Assembly: GCA_947624485.1 (NCBI GenBank)
Contig: CANQKM010000003.1
Span: 124,001 to 188,000, forward strand
Direction of reading: 5' to 3'
DNA length: 64,000 nt
Source of the DNA: an uncultured Clostridia bacterium
GTDB taxonomy: Bacteria > Bacillota > Clostridia > UBA1381
The first letter of the stretch is position 1. Each line of letters opens with the position of its first letter. The notes below the pieces were generated by a model that was not told where the DNA came from, did not search any database, and worked only from the letters and a program-made list of their open reading frames with translations. Both the position numbers and the translations under genes were made by a program. Positions 54,622-63,209 of the stretch are shown here, one piece after another.

Positions 54622-54648
54622 GCAGCAGCTCAGTCTGCTGCTTTTTTA
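54622..54648 (+). terminator. Attenuator of the lysine riboswitch
   Basis: GCAGCAG-CTCAGT-CTGCTGC hairpin and six Ts between riboswitch and asd. Confidence 0.85.
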
Positions 54649-54675
54649 ACTAAAAAATTAAAAGGGAGTTTTAGA

Positions 54676-55779
54676 ATGAAGGACAATTACAAGGTAGGTA
54701 TTATAGGCGCTACGGGCATGGTAGGTCAGCGGTTCATAACGCTTCTGCACGACCACCCGTGGTACACGATAGAGGTTCTCGCGGCTTCGCCCAGAAGCGC
54801 GGGCAAATCGTATAAGGACGCTGTCGGCGCGAAGTGGGCTATGAAGGAGGATATCCCCGCGAGTGTCGCGGATATGGTGGTAATGGACGCTACGGGCGAC
54901 GTTGAGAAAATCGCGTCGATGGTGGACTTTGTGTTCTGCGCGGTCGATATGAAAAAGGATGAGATAAAGGCTCTCGAGGAACGTTACGCCAAGGCGGAGT
55001 GTCCCGTTGTTTCAAACAACTCGGCGCACAGACACACCCCCGATGTGCCGATGATTATCCCCGAGATAAATCCGCAGCACATCGAGATCATTCCGGCGCA
55101 GAGAAAAAGGCTCGGCACGAAGCGCGGATTTGTGGCGGTCAAGTCGAACTGCTCGCTTCAGTCGTATCTGCCGGCGATGGCGGTCATAAATCAAAAATAC
55201 CCGATCGACCACGCGCTCGTTACGACGTATCAGGCGATTTCCGGCGCGGGCAAGACGTTTGAGACGTGGCCCGAAATGGTTGACAACCTCATTCCGTATA
55301 TCGGCGGCGAGGAAATGAAGTCGGAGGTCGAGCCTAATAAGATTTTAGGCAAGATCGAGGGAGGCGAAATCGTTCCGTCAACGGCGCTGCAGATAGAGTG
55401 CCAGACGTACCGCGTACCCGTTTCGGACGGTCATACGGCGGCGATATTCTTCTCGTTCAAGGACGGCGTGAATAAACCGTCGGTAGAGGAGATCGAGAAT
55501 ATGTGGCGTGAATTTAAGGGCGTACCGCAGGAGTTAAATTTGCCGCACGCGCCGAAGCAGTTTATCCACGTTTACACCGAAGCCGAAAACCCCGATCAGC
55601 CGCAGATAAAGACGGCGCGCGAAATTGACGGCGGCATGGCGATAAGCTGCGGCAGGCTCAGAGAGTCGATCCAGTACGATTATAAAATGGTTTCGATGAG
55701 CCATAACACATTAAGAGGCGCTGCCGGCGGCGCGGTATTGCTGGCGGAGCTGCTGACGGCTAAGGGATATATGGATTAA
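54676..55779 (+). CDS. asd: Aspartate-semialdehyde dehydrogenase
   Basis: A 367-residue NADPH enzyme making aspartate semialdehyde for lysine, threonine and methionine synthesis. The NADP loop is VGIIGATGMVGQRF. The active-site Cys is in AVKSNCSLQSYLPAMAVI and the catalytic His region is VPVSDGHTAAIFF. It belongs to the longer archaeal/fungal-like type also found in Clostridia rather than the E. coli type. The start at 54676 follows AAAGGGAG. It sits under a lysine riboswitch and ahead of dapA-dapB, from which it is separated by a block of repeats. Confidence 0.93.
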   Translation: MKDNYKVGIIGATGMVGQRFITLLHDHPWYTIEVLAASPRSAGKSYKDAVGAKWAMKEDIPASVADMVVMDATGDVEKIASMVDFVFCAVDMKKDEIKALEERYAKAECPVVSNNSAHRHTPDVPMIIPEINPQHIEIIPAQRKRLGTKRGFVAVKSNCSLQSYLPAMAVINQKYPIDHALVTTYQAISGAGKTFETWPEMVDNLIPYIGGEEMKSEVEPNKILGKIEGGEIVPSTALQIECQTYRVPVSDGHTAAIFFSFKDGVNKPSVEEIENMWREFKGVPQELNLPHAPKQFIHVYTEAENPDQPQIKTAREIDGGMAISCGRLRESIQYDYKMVSMSHNTLRGAAGGAVLLAELLTAKGYMD

Positions 55780-55799
55780 GACAAGGTGCGGTTTCCCGT

Positions 55800-56195
55800 G
55801 AGCCTCCCCTTGAGGGGAGGTGGCATTGCGAAGCAATGACGGAGAGGTGGCAACGAAAATTCAAAAAACCACCTCTCAGTCGCCTACGGCGACAGCTCCC
55901 CTCAAGGGGAGCCTTGCGTAGGGGCTGGCGCCCTCGACAGCCCGTTCCCGTAGGGGCGACCCTTGCGGTCGCCCGCATAAACCCCTCAGTCACTTCGTGA
56001 CAGCTCCCCTAGTAGGGGAGCCATACGGCGGGCGGCGCATCTCATTAGCCTCCCTTGTTAAAGGGAGGGGGACCGCCGAAGGCGGTGGAGGGATTCATTG
56101 AATAAATCGAAAAGGAATCCCCCAGTCACGCTACGCGTGACAGCCCCCTTTGACAAGGGGGCCTCACGTAGGGGACGGCGCCCCGACGTCCCGCA
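55800..56195. repeat. Composite palindromic repeat locus R5 (A, E, E, half B, C, E)
   Basis: Family A (55800-55913), two E units (55917-55945, the variant GTAGGGGCTGGCGCCCTC; and 55950-55975), one half of B (55979-56022), C (56048-56162) and a further E variant (56168-56194). The block lies inside the lysine operon between asd and dapA. No gene or ribosome site is seen until 56215. Confidence 0.75.
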
Positions 56196-56227
56196 TAGCA
56201 TAATAAATTGATATAGGAGGATATAAA

Positions 56228-57115
56228 ATGAAAACATTACCGTTCACAGGCTCGGGCGTTGCGATCATAACGCCGTTCGACGGTCAAAAGACCAACTATG
56301 ACGAGCTTGGCAGACTTATTGAATTCAACATTGAAAACGGCACAGACGCGGTCATAATCTGCGGCACTACCGGCGAAGCGTCGACGATGCCTGACGAGGA
56401 ACACCTCGCGGCTATCGAGTACACCGTTAAAAAGGTAAACGGCCGCATACCCGTAATCGCAGGCACAGGCTCAAACGACACGCGCCACGCGATAGAGCTT
56501 ACGAAAAGAGCGGAGGAACTCGGCGCGGACGCTATACTTTCCGTAACGCCGTACTACAACAAAACCTCGCAGCACGGACTTATCGCGCATTTTACGGCTA
56601 TCGCGAACGCCGTTAAAATCCCGATTATTCTCTACAACGTGCCGTCGCGCACGGGCATGTCGTTCAACATAGACACGCTGAAGGAGCTTGCGAAGGTGGA
56701 AAACATTGTCGCGGTCAAGGAGGCGAGCGGCAACATCAGCTACATGGCGAAGGTCGCCGCCGAAGTACCCGAGCTTTACATATACTCCGGCAACGACGAT
56801 ATGATAGTTCCTGCGCTGTCGCTCGGCGGCAAGGGCGTTATTTCGGTACTGGCAAACGTAATGCCGAAGGAGACGCACGAAATGTGCGAAAGCTTCTTTA
56901 ACGGCGATGTTGAAAAGGCGAGAGATATGCAGCTCAAGCTGCTCACGCTCATAAACGATTTGTTTATCGAGGTAAATCCCGTGCCGGTAAAAACGGCTCT
57001 CAACATGATGGGCTTTAACGCCGGCAACCTGCGTATGCCGCTCGTCGAAATGACGGCGGAGCATAAGGCTAAGCTCGCAAAATCAATGGCAGAGGCGGGT
57101 ATCAAGCTCGCGTAA
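56228..57115 (+). CDS. dapA: 4-hydroxy-tetrahydrodipicolinate synthase
   Basis: A 295-residue TIM-barrel enzyme condensing aspartate semialdehyde with pyruvate, the first committed lysine step. GTTGEASTM binds pyruvate's carboxylate region, YNVPSRTGMSF has the catalytic Tyr, and the Schiff-base Lys is in VAVKEASGNISYM. Normal length. The start follows ATAGGAGG. dapB starts 16 bases after its stop. Confidence 0.95.
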   Translation: MKTLPFTGSGVAIITPFDGQKTNYDELGRLIEFNIENGTDAVIICGTTGEASTMPDEEHLAAIEYTVKKVNGRIPVIAGTGSNDTRHAIELTKRAEELGADAILSVTPYYNKTSQHGLIAHFTAIANAVKIPIILYNVPSRTGMSFNIDTLKELAKVENIVAVKEASGNISYMAKVAAEVPELYIYSGNDDMIVPALSLGGKGVISVLANVMPKETHEMCESFFNGDVEKARDMQLKLLTLINDLFIEVNPVPVKTALNMMGFNAGNLRMPLVEMTAEHKAKLAKSMAEAGIKLA

Positions 57116-57131
57116 AAAGGAGAAACGTCCA

Positions 57132-57890
57132 ATGATAAAAATAATAATGAACGGCTGTAACGGTAAAATGGGGCAGGTCATATCGCGCCTTGCCGCCGCC
57201 GATGACGAGTGTGAGATCGTCGCGGGCTTCGACGTGAACGACGCGAAGGAGAACGCGTACCCGGTGTTTACCGATCCGAACGAATTTACGGGCGACGCGG
57301 ACGTTGTGATTGACTTTTCGCACCCCTCGGCGCTCACGGGCATTTTAACGTACTGCAAATCGCGCAGACTCCCCGTTATCCTCGCGACGACTGGTTACAC
57401 CGATGAGCAGAAGGCTGAATTTAAGAACGCGTCGGAGGAAATTCCTGTGTTCTTTTCGGCGAATATGAGCCTCGGTATCAACCTGCTTATCGACCTCGCG
57501 AAAAAGGCGGCTAAGCTTCTGGAGGGCAATTTTGATATTGAGATTGTCGAGCGTCACCATAACCAGAAAATCGACGCTCCGTCCGGCACAGCTCTTGCGA
57601 TTGCCGACGCGATTGACGAAACGCTGTCCTTCCCCGCCGAGTATGTCTATGACCGTCACGCGGTTCGGAGAAAGAGGAAAAAAACGGAAATCGGTCTGCA
57701 CGCCGTACGCGGCGGCACGATCGTCGGCGACCACGAGGTTATTTTCGCCGGCACGGACGAGGTTATAGAGCTTAAGCACAGCGCCCACAGCAAGGAGGTT
57801 TTCGCCGTCGGCGCGATTAAGGCGGCTAAGTTTATCGCAACCAAACCCGCCGGTATGTATAACATGAGCGATATTATAAGCGAACTGTAA
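57132..57890 (+). CDS. dapB: 4-hydroxy-tetrahydrodipicolinate reductase
   Basis: A 252-residue NAD(P)H reductase of the lysine/diaminopimelate pathway. GCNGKMGQVISRLA is the nucleotide loop, EIVERHHNQKIDAPSGTAL contains the catalytic His and the substrate Lys, and GTIVGDHEVIFAG follows. AAAAGGAG ribosome site. Last gene before repeat locus R6. Confidence 0.95.
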   Translation: MIKIIMNGCNGKMGQVISRLAAADDECEIVAGFDVNDAKENAYPVFTDPNEFTGDADVVIDFSHPSALTGILTYCKSRRLPVILATTGYTDEQKAEFKNASEEIPVFFSANMSLGINLLIDLAKKAAKLLEGNFDIEIVERHHNQKIDAPSGTALAIADAIDETLSFPAEYVYDRHAVRRKRKKTEIGLHAVRGGTIVGDHEVIFAGTDEVIELKHSAHSKEVFAVGAIKAAKFIATKPAGMYNMSDIISEL

Positions 57891-57919
57891 TTTTTGCGGC
57901 GGTGGGCGGCGCATCTCGT

Positions 57920-58180
57920 GAGCCTCCCCTATTAGGGGAGGTGTCGTCGCGAAGCGATGACGGAGAGGTGGCAATTAGTCTTGAAAAACCACCTCTCAGA
58001 CGGCTCCGCCGCCAGCTCCCCTCAAGGGGAGCCTTCCGTACGGGACGGCGCCCCCGACAGCCCGTTAGCCTCCCTTGTTAAAGGGAGGGGGACCGCCGAA
58101 GGCGGTGGAGGGATTCATTGTGAAATCAAAAAGGAATCCCCCAGTCGGCTCCGCCGACAGCCCCCTTTGACAAGGGGGCC
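57920..58180. repeat. Composite palindromic repeat locus R6 (A/B hybrid, E, C)
   Basis: An A element whose left arm is of family B type (AGCCTCCCCTATTAGGGGAG; 57920-58033), an E variant (58037-58065) and C (58067-58180), which differ from R5 at several paired positions so that the stems stay paired (for instance GTCGGCTCCGCCGAC here and GTCACGCTACGCGTGAC in R5). From 58190 to 58374 I see only a weak hairpin. Confidence 0.75.
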
Positions 58181-58374
58181 TCACGTAGTTAAACCCCAAT
58201 TTATCAAACGACTGTATCTATCGCGGAAAGCGATATTTTTTATTACACAATTCAATTTAATCGGAGCAGCGCTCTGCTGACTGACGCGGAAAATCTTTCA
58301 ATACACGCTTCGGAAGCCGATGCTAAACGGGGCGTATTTTTGTGTCTTAATATTCAACTTAACGTAAAAAATAC

Positions 58375-58403
58375 TTGACAAATATATCTTTTTATGATAC
58401 AAT
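58375..58403 (+). promoter_or_regulatory. Promoter of the phage-like replication module
   Basis: TTGACA (58375-58380), 17 bases, TACAAT (58398-58403). Confidence 0.75.
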
Positions 58404-58438
58404 ATATACAAAGAAAATCATAAAAAGAAGGTGACAGA

Positions 58439-58954
58439 GTGAAAAAGCAGGAGCGGTTTTACAAGGTTTACGACGATGTTCTGTCCGACAAGCGGCTGTC
58501 GTATCCCGAAAAGATATTGTATGGCGTGACGGTGCGGCTCGCGATGAACGGCGAAGGGCGCTGCTTCGCGTCAAACAAGGCGCTCGCGGAAATTATGGGC
58601 TGCTCGCTGTCCTCCGTGAACAAATGGCTTGAAACGCTCGTGAAAACAGGCTACATACAGCGGTCGTTCCATTATGCCGACGGAACGAAATGCGTTGACC
58701 GAAGATATATTAAGCCTATGTGTCCCGCAGATTTACAAGAGGGTGTCCCGCCGAATTACAAGAGGGTATCCCGCGAATTTACAAGAGGGTGTCCCGTGGA
58801 TTTACAAGAGGGTATCCCGCCAAATTACAAGGATAGTAAGATAAATACAGTAAAAGAAAATAGTAAGAGTGAGGGGAGTAAGAGGCGTTCCCCCGTAAGC
58901 ACTAATTTTTTCTTAAACCTTGTTGCTGACGGAAACGCGGACGATATTTTTTAA
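58439..58954 (+). CDS. Phage-type replication initiator-like HTH protein
   Basis: A 171-residue protein starting at GTG. The first 95 residues form a helix-turn-helix domain (KQERFYKVYDDVLSDKRLSY, SNKALAEIMGCSLSSVNKWL) as in replisome organisers of Gram-positive phages. Residues about 95-132 are encoded by five 23-base tandem repeats, so the peptide repeats only every 23 residues (CPADLQEGVPPNYK, later CPVDLQEGIPPNYK). The next gene resembles a helicase loader. Together they look like a phage replication module or remnant. Confidence 0.7.
   Translation: MKKQERFYKVYDDVLSDKRLSYPEKILYGVTVRLAMNGEGRCFASNKALAEIMGCSLSSVNKWLETLVKTGYIQRSFHYADGTKCVDRRYIKPMCPADLQEGVPPNYKRVSREFTRGCPVDLQEGIPPNYKDSKINTVKENSKSEGSKRRSPVSTNFFLNLVADGNADDIF
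58721..58833 (+). repeat. Five 23-base tandem repeats, candidate replication origin iterons
   Basis: Units at 58721, 58744, 58767, 58790 and 58813, each of the form TRTCCCGYNRAWTTACAAGA plus GGG, with variation confined to a few positions; the last unit is incomplete. An A+T-rich stretch (58834-58870) follows. Iterons followed by an AT-rich segment inside an initiator gene is the origin layout of phages lambda and SPP1. Confidence 0.75.
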
Positions 58955-58963
58955 GGAGGACGT

Positions 58964-59495
58964 TATGACTAAAAACGAAACAGTACAGATAATGGCGATA
59001 ATCACCGCGGCATATCCGCGCTTTTACGAAAAGCAGACGGAAGCCGACAAGGTCGCGGCGCTGCGGCTTTGGTACAGGCATTATGAGAACGTTGACTACA
59101 GCACGATGCTGCAGGCGGTGGACGCGGTTATCTCGACGAACAAATTTCCGCCGACGATAGCGGAAATAAACGAAAAGCTCGACCTGCTGCTGGGCGGCGA
59201 TGAGGAAATGTCGGAGCTTGAGGCGTGGGCGTGCGTGAGCAAGGCGATAGGCAACAGCGCGTACAACTGCAGTAAGGAGTATGAAAAGCTGCCGGAGCGT
59301 ATCAAGCGCGTGATCGGCGACGCGCGCCAGCTTCACGACTGGGCGCTGATGGACGAAGCGACGGTGAACAGCGTCGTGGCGAGCAATTTCCAGCGTACGT
59401 ACCGCGCGAGAGCCGAAACGGAAAAGCGGCTCGCGTATCTGCCGGAGCACAGACAGGCGTATCTGCGGGAGCATACACAGCCCGCGCTACGGTAG
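58964..59495 (+). CDS. Phage replicative helicase loader-like protein
   Basis: A 176-residue protein (ATG after AAGGAGG) resembling the helicase loader/inhibitor family of phage SPP1 gp39: IMAIITAAYPRFYEKQTEAD, LRLWYRHYENVDYSTMLQAV, AVISTNKFPPTIAEINEKL. It would deliver a replicative helicase to the initiator-bound origin. Starts 9 bases after the HTH gene. No helicase, integrase or structural phage gene follows, so the module is isolated. Confidence 0.7.
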
Positions 59496-59525
59496 GATTG
59501 TGTGTCTTTATAAGATAGTTTATTC

Positions 59526-59554
59526 TTGACAGATCATTAATTTTATGGCATAAT
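59526..59554 (+). promoter_or_regulatory. Promoter of the truncated toxin-barstar pair
   Basis: TTGACA (59526-59531), 17 bases, CATAAT (59549-59554). Confidence 0.65.
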
Positions 59555-59603
59555 ATCTAAAAAAGATAGTTACTTGTAATATTACTAAAGAAAGGAATTT
59601 GAT

Positions 59604-59978
59604 ATGGAATTAGACTCAACGCTTAAAATGACAATTATAACCTTAAAAATGTTGGGTATAGACGGGTTTTCACCTGTTGTGTCGGAAAGCTATCAATGGA
59701 CGAGATGGCAGACTAATTTCGGACCGTTCACATGTGCGTATTGCGCCGAAATGAGCGGACGAATATTCCACAAAAATAATCCGCCGTATCCTATGCCAGG
59801 AGAAGTACATCCCAATTGCAATTGTACACTGATTGTGTTATTATGTATAAAGGCGGGTACCGCCACAATAGACGGTTTAATAGGAGGGAACTATGACGAA
59901 TTATACGGTAAATTTAAGAAATGTAAAAACCTTGTATTCATTATATCAAGAATTAAAAGACGGTCTTCGTTTTCCTGA
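59604..59978 (+). CDS. Truncated toxin-like protein with CxxC...HPNCNC motif
   Basis: A 124-residue product. The middle part (GPFTCAYCAEMSGRIFHKN, GEVHPNCNCTLIV) matches the Cys/His segment found in phage head morphogenesis proteins and just ahead of C-terminal nuclease domains of polymorphic toxins. The last 29 residues are only the barstar gene read in another frame. No RNase domain remains. The likely history is a toxin whose catalytic domain was lost by deletion up to the immunity gene. Confidence 0.55.
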   Translation: MELDSTLKMTIITLKMLGIDGFSPVVSESYQWTRWQTNFGPFTCAYCAEMSGRIFHKNNPPYPMPGEVHPNCNCTLIVLLCIKAGTATIDGLIGGNYDELYGKFKKCKNLVFIISRIKRRSSFS

Positions 59979-60180
59979 ATATTGCGGAAGGAATATGGAC
60001 GCTATTTGGGATTGTATTACATGGGATATTGAAATTCCCGCGACTATTTATATTGAAGGCATAAATTGCCTGCCCAAAGATTTAAAAAAACAAAAAGATA
60101 TATTGATAGAATTGCTGACCGATGCGGTTGAATGGTACAAGAAAATAGGCATGGAGTTAAATGTCATTTATGATGATTAA
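59893..60180 (+). CDS. Barstar-family RNase inhibitor (immunity protein)
   Basis: A 95-residue protein with the barstar pattern: LYSLYQELKDGLRFPEYCGR, NMDAIWDCITWDIEIPATI, and a C-terminal acidic end. Barstar blocks barnase-type RNases by covering their active site. Ribosome site TAGGAGGG. It starts inside the upstream truncated toxin frame (86-base overlap). No barnase gene remains beside it. Confidence 0.88.
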   Translation: MTNYTVNLRNVKTLYSLYQELKDGLRFPEYCGRNMDAIWDCITWDIEIPATIYIEGINCLPKDLKKQKDILIELLTDAVEWYKKIGMELNVIYDD

Positions 60181-60185
60181 AGTAT

Positions 60186-60211
60186 AAAACGGAGCAGAAA
60201 CTGCTCCGTTT
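60186..60211. terminator. Two-way terminator between the barstar gene and cysK
   Basis: AAACGGAGCAG-AAA-CTGCTCCGTTT hairpin. Confidence 0.85.
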
Positions 60212-60278
60212 ATGACCATAAAATTACTGTTTTATCTCACACCGCCATACGATACGCTCTTTTGCCGCTCTTATTCAA

Positions 60279-61211
60279 TCAGTCCGCGAACATCGGTGTT
60301 GAGAGGTATCTCTCGCCGGTGTCGGGCAGGAGTGCGACGATTGTTTTACCCTTATTTTCGGGACGCTTCGCAAGCTCGGTCGCAGCCCATACCGCCGCGC
60401 CGGAGGAAATACCCACAAGCATACCCTCCGTTCTCGCGATTTCCTTACCCTTCGCGAACGCGTCGTCGTTTTCGACTCTTATAATCTCGTCGTAAATGTC
60501 GGTGTTGAGCGTTTCGGGAACGAAGCCCGCGCCGATACCCTGTATCTTATGCGCTCCGGCTCTGCCCTCGGACAGTACCGGCGATGATGCCGGTTCAACC
60601 GCGACGATCTTAACCTCGGGCTTTTTCGACTTCAAATACTCGCCCACGCCCGACAGCGTGCCGCCCGTGCCGACGCCCGCAACGAATATATCGACCGTGC
60701 CGTCTGTATCGTTCCATATCTCGGGGCCTGTAGTCGCCTTGTGGTAGGCAGGGTTCGCCGGGTTTGTGAACTGGCTCGGTATAAAGCTGCCTTCTATCTC
60801 CGCGGCAAGCTCGTGCGCCTTCGCTATCGCACCCTTCATACCCTGCGCGCCGTCGGTAAGAACAAGCTCCGCACCGTATGCCTTCAAAAGATTTCTTCTC
60901 TCAACACTCATCGTTTCGGGCATCGTGATTATTATTCTGTAACCGCGCGCCGCCGCGACGGACGCGAGACCTATACCGGTGTTACCCGAGGTCGGCTCGA
61001 TTATTACGCTGCCCTTTTTGAGCTTACCCGTTTTCTCCGCGTCGTCCACCATAGCTATCGCAATTCTGTCCTTTACACTGCCCGCCGGATTGAAATACTC
61101 CAGCTTTGCCAGAACAGTTGCCTCCAAATTGTTTGCACTCTCGTAATTGGTAAGCTCCAACAGCGGCGTGTTGCCGACAAGCTCCGTTATCGCCTTATAT
61201 ATTTTTGACAT
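60279..61211 (-). CDS. cysK: Cysteine synthase A
   Basis: A 310-residue PLP enzyme making cysteine from O-acetylserine and sulfide. [20 protein letters not shown] has the PLP Lys, [19 protein letters not shown] binds the substrate carboxylate, and [16 protein letters not shown] binds phosphate. The start at 61211 follows GAAGGAAA. It is the third gene of metY - S component - cysK on this strand, 17 bases after the S component. Confidence 0.94.
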   Translation of the reverse strand: MSKIYKAITELVGNTPLLELTNYESANNLEATVLAKLEYFNPAGSVKDRIAIAMVDDAEKTGKLKKGSVIIEPTSGNTGIGLASVAAARGYRIIITMPETMSVERRNLLKAYGAELVLTDGAQGMKGAIAKAHELAAEIEGSFIPSQFTNPANPAYHKATTGPEIWNDTDGTVDIFVAGVGTGGTLSGVGEYLKSKKPEVKIVAVEPASSPVLSEGRAGAHKIQGIGAGFVPETLNTDIYDEIIRVENDDAFAKGKEIARTEGMLVGISSGAAVWAATELAKRPENKGKTIVALLPDTGERYLSTPMFAD

Positions 61212-61228
61212 TATATTTTCCTTCTTTC

Positions 61229-61720
61229 CTAAAAATTCAATCTGTTCCTGTTTTTGATAAGCACGGGGATTATAACAGCCGACGCAACCATGCTCATCGC
61301 CCACTGTATCGGCGACGACACGAGCGACACAAGCGCCTGCGCCATTCCGAAAATCGGGAACTCGGCTATGAAATATCCGCCCGTCACTATCACGAGCGAC
61401 GCTGCCGCCGCGAGTATGTACCGCTTTACGCTCTGCTTTTCGTGCAGGATCTTACCTATCGTAAATCCGAGTATTCCCTTTATTACGAGCGTCGGTATAC
61501 AGTAGATCGGGAATCCCGAAATAAGATCCGCCAGGCTGTGGCCTACCGCGCCGACAGCCGCTCCCGCAATCGGCCCCATAACGAGCGCCGCCGCGTAGAT
61601 AACGCAGTCGCCGAAATGCACGTAACCCTCGCCTATAGGCACCTTCGGAAATATCGTCAGCACGCACGCGAGAGCCGCGAGTACCGCGCACCGCGCGATA
61701 AATACCGTTTTGTTCTTCAT
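61229..61720 (-). CDS. ECF transporter substrate-binding (S) component
   Basis: A 163-residue membrane protein with five or six helices ([54 protein letters not shown]) of the ECF S-component type that captures a vitamin or similar small molecule and works with a shared EcfAA'T module. It lies between metY and cysK with gaps of 34 and 17 bases, so a sulfur-related substrate is a fair guess but not shown by its sequence. Start at 61720 after GAAGGGA. Confidence 0.8.
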   Translation of the reverse strand: MKNKTVFIARCAVLAALACVLTIFPKVPIGEGYVHFGDCVIYAAALVMGPIAGAAVGAVGHSLADLISGFPIYCIPTLVIKGILGFTIGKILHEKQSVKRYILAAAASLVIVTGGYFIAEFPIFGMAQALVSLVSSPIQWAMSMVASAVIIPVLIKNRNRLNF

Positions 61721-61754
61721 TGCTATCATCCCTTCTTTGATGTTGCTGCAATTA

Positions 61755-63044
61755 TTATACCACTGCTTTGAACGCATCGTCAAGGGCTTCGATAAGGTCG
61801 TTTACGTTTTCCGTACCGATTGAAAGTCTTATTGTGTTCGGCTTTATGCCCTGCTCGAGAAGCTCCGCCTCGGTGCATTGCGAATGTGTGGTCGTCGCGG
61901 GGTGTATCACGAGCGATTTAACGTCCGCGACATTGGCGAGCAGCGAGAAAATCTCAAGATTGTCGATAAACTTCTGAGCCTTCGCCGCGTCGCCCTTGAT
62001 CTCGAACGTGAATATGCTGCCGCCGCCGTTCGGAAGGTACTTTTTATAGAACTCATGACCTTCCTCTGTCGGGAGTGAAGGGTGGTGCACCGCCTCGACC
62101 TGCGGGTGGCTGTTAAGATATTCAACGATTTTAAGCGCGTTTTCCACGTGACGCTCAACCCTGAGCGACAGCGTTTCAAGTCCCTGAAGGAATATAAACG
62201 CGTGGAACGGTGAGAGCGTCGCGCCGGTGTTGCGAAGCAGTATCGCTCTTATGTACGTCACAAACGCCGCCGCGCCGACCGCCGCCGTAAAGCTTACGCC
62301 GTGATAAGACGGGTTCGGCTCAACGAACTGCGGGAACTTGCCCGACGCTGACCAGTCAAATTTGCCGCTGTCAACGATAACGCCGCCTATCGCAGTGCCG
62401 TGACCGCCGATGAACTTCGTCGCGCTGTGTACGACTATGTCCGCGCCGTACTCGATAGGTCTTACGAGGTAAGGAGTTGCGAACGTGTTGTCGATAACGA
62501 GCGGAAGATTGTGCGCGTGCGCGATTTTCGCAACCGCCTCAATGTCGATTATGTTTGAATGGGGGTTGCCGAGCGTTTCTATAAATATCGCCTTTGTGTT
62601 GTCCCGGATTGCGTTCTCGAACGCGTTTTCCTCATACGGATCAACGAACGTCGTCGTTATGCCGTAGTGGGGGAGAGTATGCTCGAAAAGGTTGTACGTG
62701 CCGCCGTAGATCGTCTTTGACGCGACGATGTGACCGCCGTCCTGCGCGAGCGCCTGTATCGCGTATGTGATAGCAGCCGCGCCCGACGCTGTAGCGAGCG
62801 CCGCAACGCCGCCCTCGAGTGCCGCGATTCTCTGCTCGAATATGTCCTGTGTGGGGTTTGTAAGTCTGCCGTAGATGTTGCCCGCGTCGCGCAGACCGAA
62901 ACGGTCGGCGGCGTGCTGTGAGTTGTGGAACACGTATGACGTTGACGCGTAAATGGGAACGGCTCTTGCGTCCGTTACCGCGTCCGCGCTCTCCTGACCT
63001 ACGTGAAGCTGTAAAGTTTCAAATCTGTAATTTTTATTTGACAT
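61755..63044 (-). CDS. metY: O-acetylhomoserine sulfhydrylase
   Basis: A 429-residue PLP enzyme that makes homocysteine from O-acetylhomoserine and sulfide, giving methionine without cystathionine. ASGAAAITYAIQALA binds PLP phosphate, and the PLP Lys is in VVHSATKFIGGHGTAIGG. Length (about 430) marks it as the MetY/Cys-Met subgroup. Preceded by a Cys-rich leader peptide. First structural gene of the sulfur operon. Confidence 0.93.
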   Translation of the reverse strand: MSNKNYRFETLQLHVGQESADAVTDARAVPIYASTSYVFHNSQHAADRFGLRDAGNIYGRLTNPTQDIFEQRIAALEGGVAALATASGAAAITYAIQALAQDGGHIVASKTIYGGTYNLFEHTLPHYGITTTFVDPYEENAFENAIRDNTKAIFIETLGNPHSNIIDIEAVAKIAHAHNLPLVIDNTFATPYLVRPIEYGADIVVHSATKFIGGHGTAIGGVIVDSGKFDWSASGKFPQFVEPNPSYHGVSFTAAVGAAAFVTYIRAILLRNTGATLSPFHAFIFLQGLETLSLRVERHVENALKIVEYLNSHPQVEAVHHPSLPTEEGHEFYKKYLPNGGGSIFTFEIKGDAAKAQKFIDNLEIFSLLANVADVKSLVIHPATTTHSQCTEAELLEQGIKPNTIRLSIGTENVNDLIEALDDAFKAVV

Positions 63045-63100
63045 GGTTATTACCCGCTTTCTTCATTATATTTTATGTTTAGCCCTTTTATCCTTGAAAT

Positions 63101-63154
63101 TCAACATCGGCACATTCGGTCGTCCTTAATGTTTTTCAGCCGCTGTGTTAGCAT
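63101..63154 (-). CDS. Cys-ending leader peptide ahead of metY
   Basis: A 17-codon frame reading MLTQRLKNIKDDRMCRC then stop, with a GGAAAGGGTGA ribosome site. Cys codons are at positions 15 and 17 just before the stop. Ribosome stalling when Cys-tRNA is low could raise expression of the sulfur genes, as known for cysteine leader peptides elsewhere. I see no clear terminator between it and metY, so the mechanism is open. Confidence 0.65.
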   Translation of the reverse strand: MLTQRLKNIKDDRMCRC

Positions 63155-63171
63155 GTTTCGTCACCCTTTCC

Positions 63172-63199
63172 GTAATTCTTCCTTTTCCTATCGAATTAC
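63172..63199. promoter_or_regulatory. Inverted repeat near the metY transcription start
   Basis: GTAATTC, 14 bases, GAATTAC. It lies just downstream of the -10 element of the metY promoter; candidate site for a CymR/Rrf2-type sulfur regulator or a 5' hairpin. Confidence 0.45.
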
Positions 63200-63209
63200 T
63201 ATGTTTTAC

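Noticed and set aside
58721..58833. CRISPR array
   Set aside because: The 23-base units are directly joined without spacers and lie inside a coding sequence; no cas gene is nearby.
58375..60180. Complete prophage
   Set aside because: Only an initiator-like gene, a helicase-loader-like gene and a toxin stump are present; no integrase, att sites, packaging or structural genes are seen.
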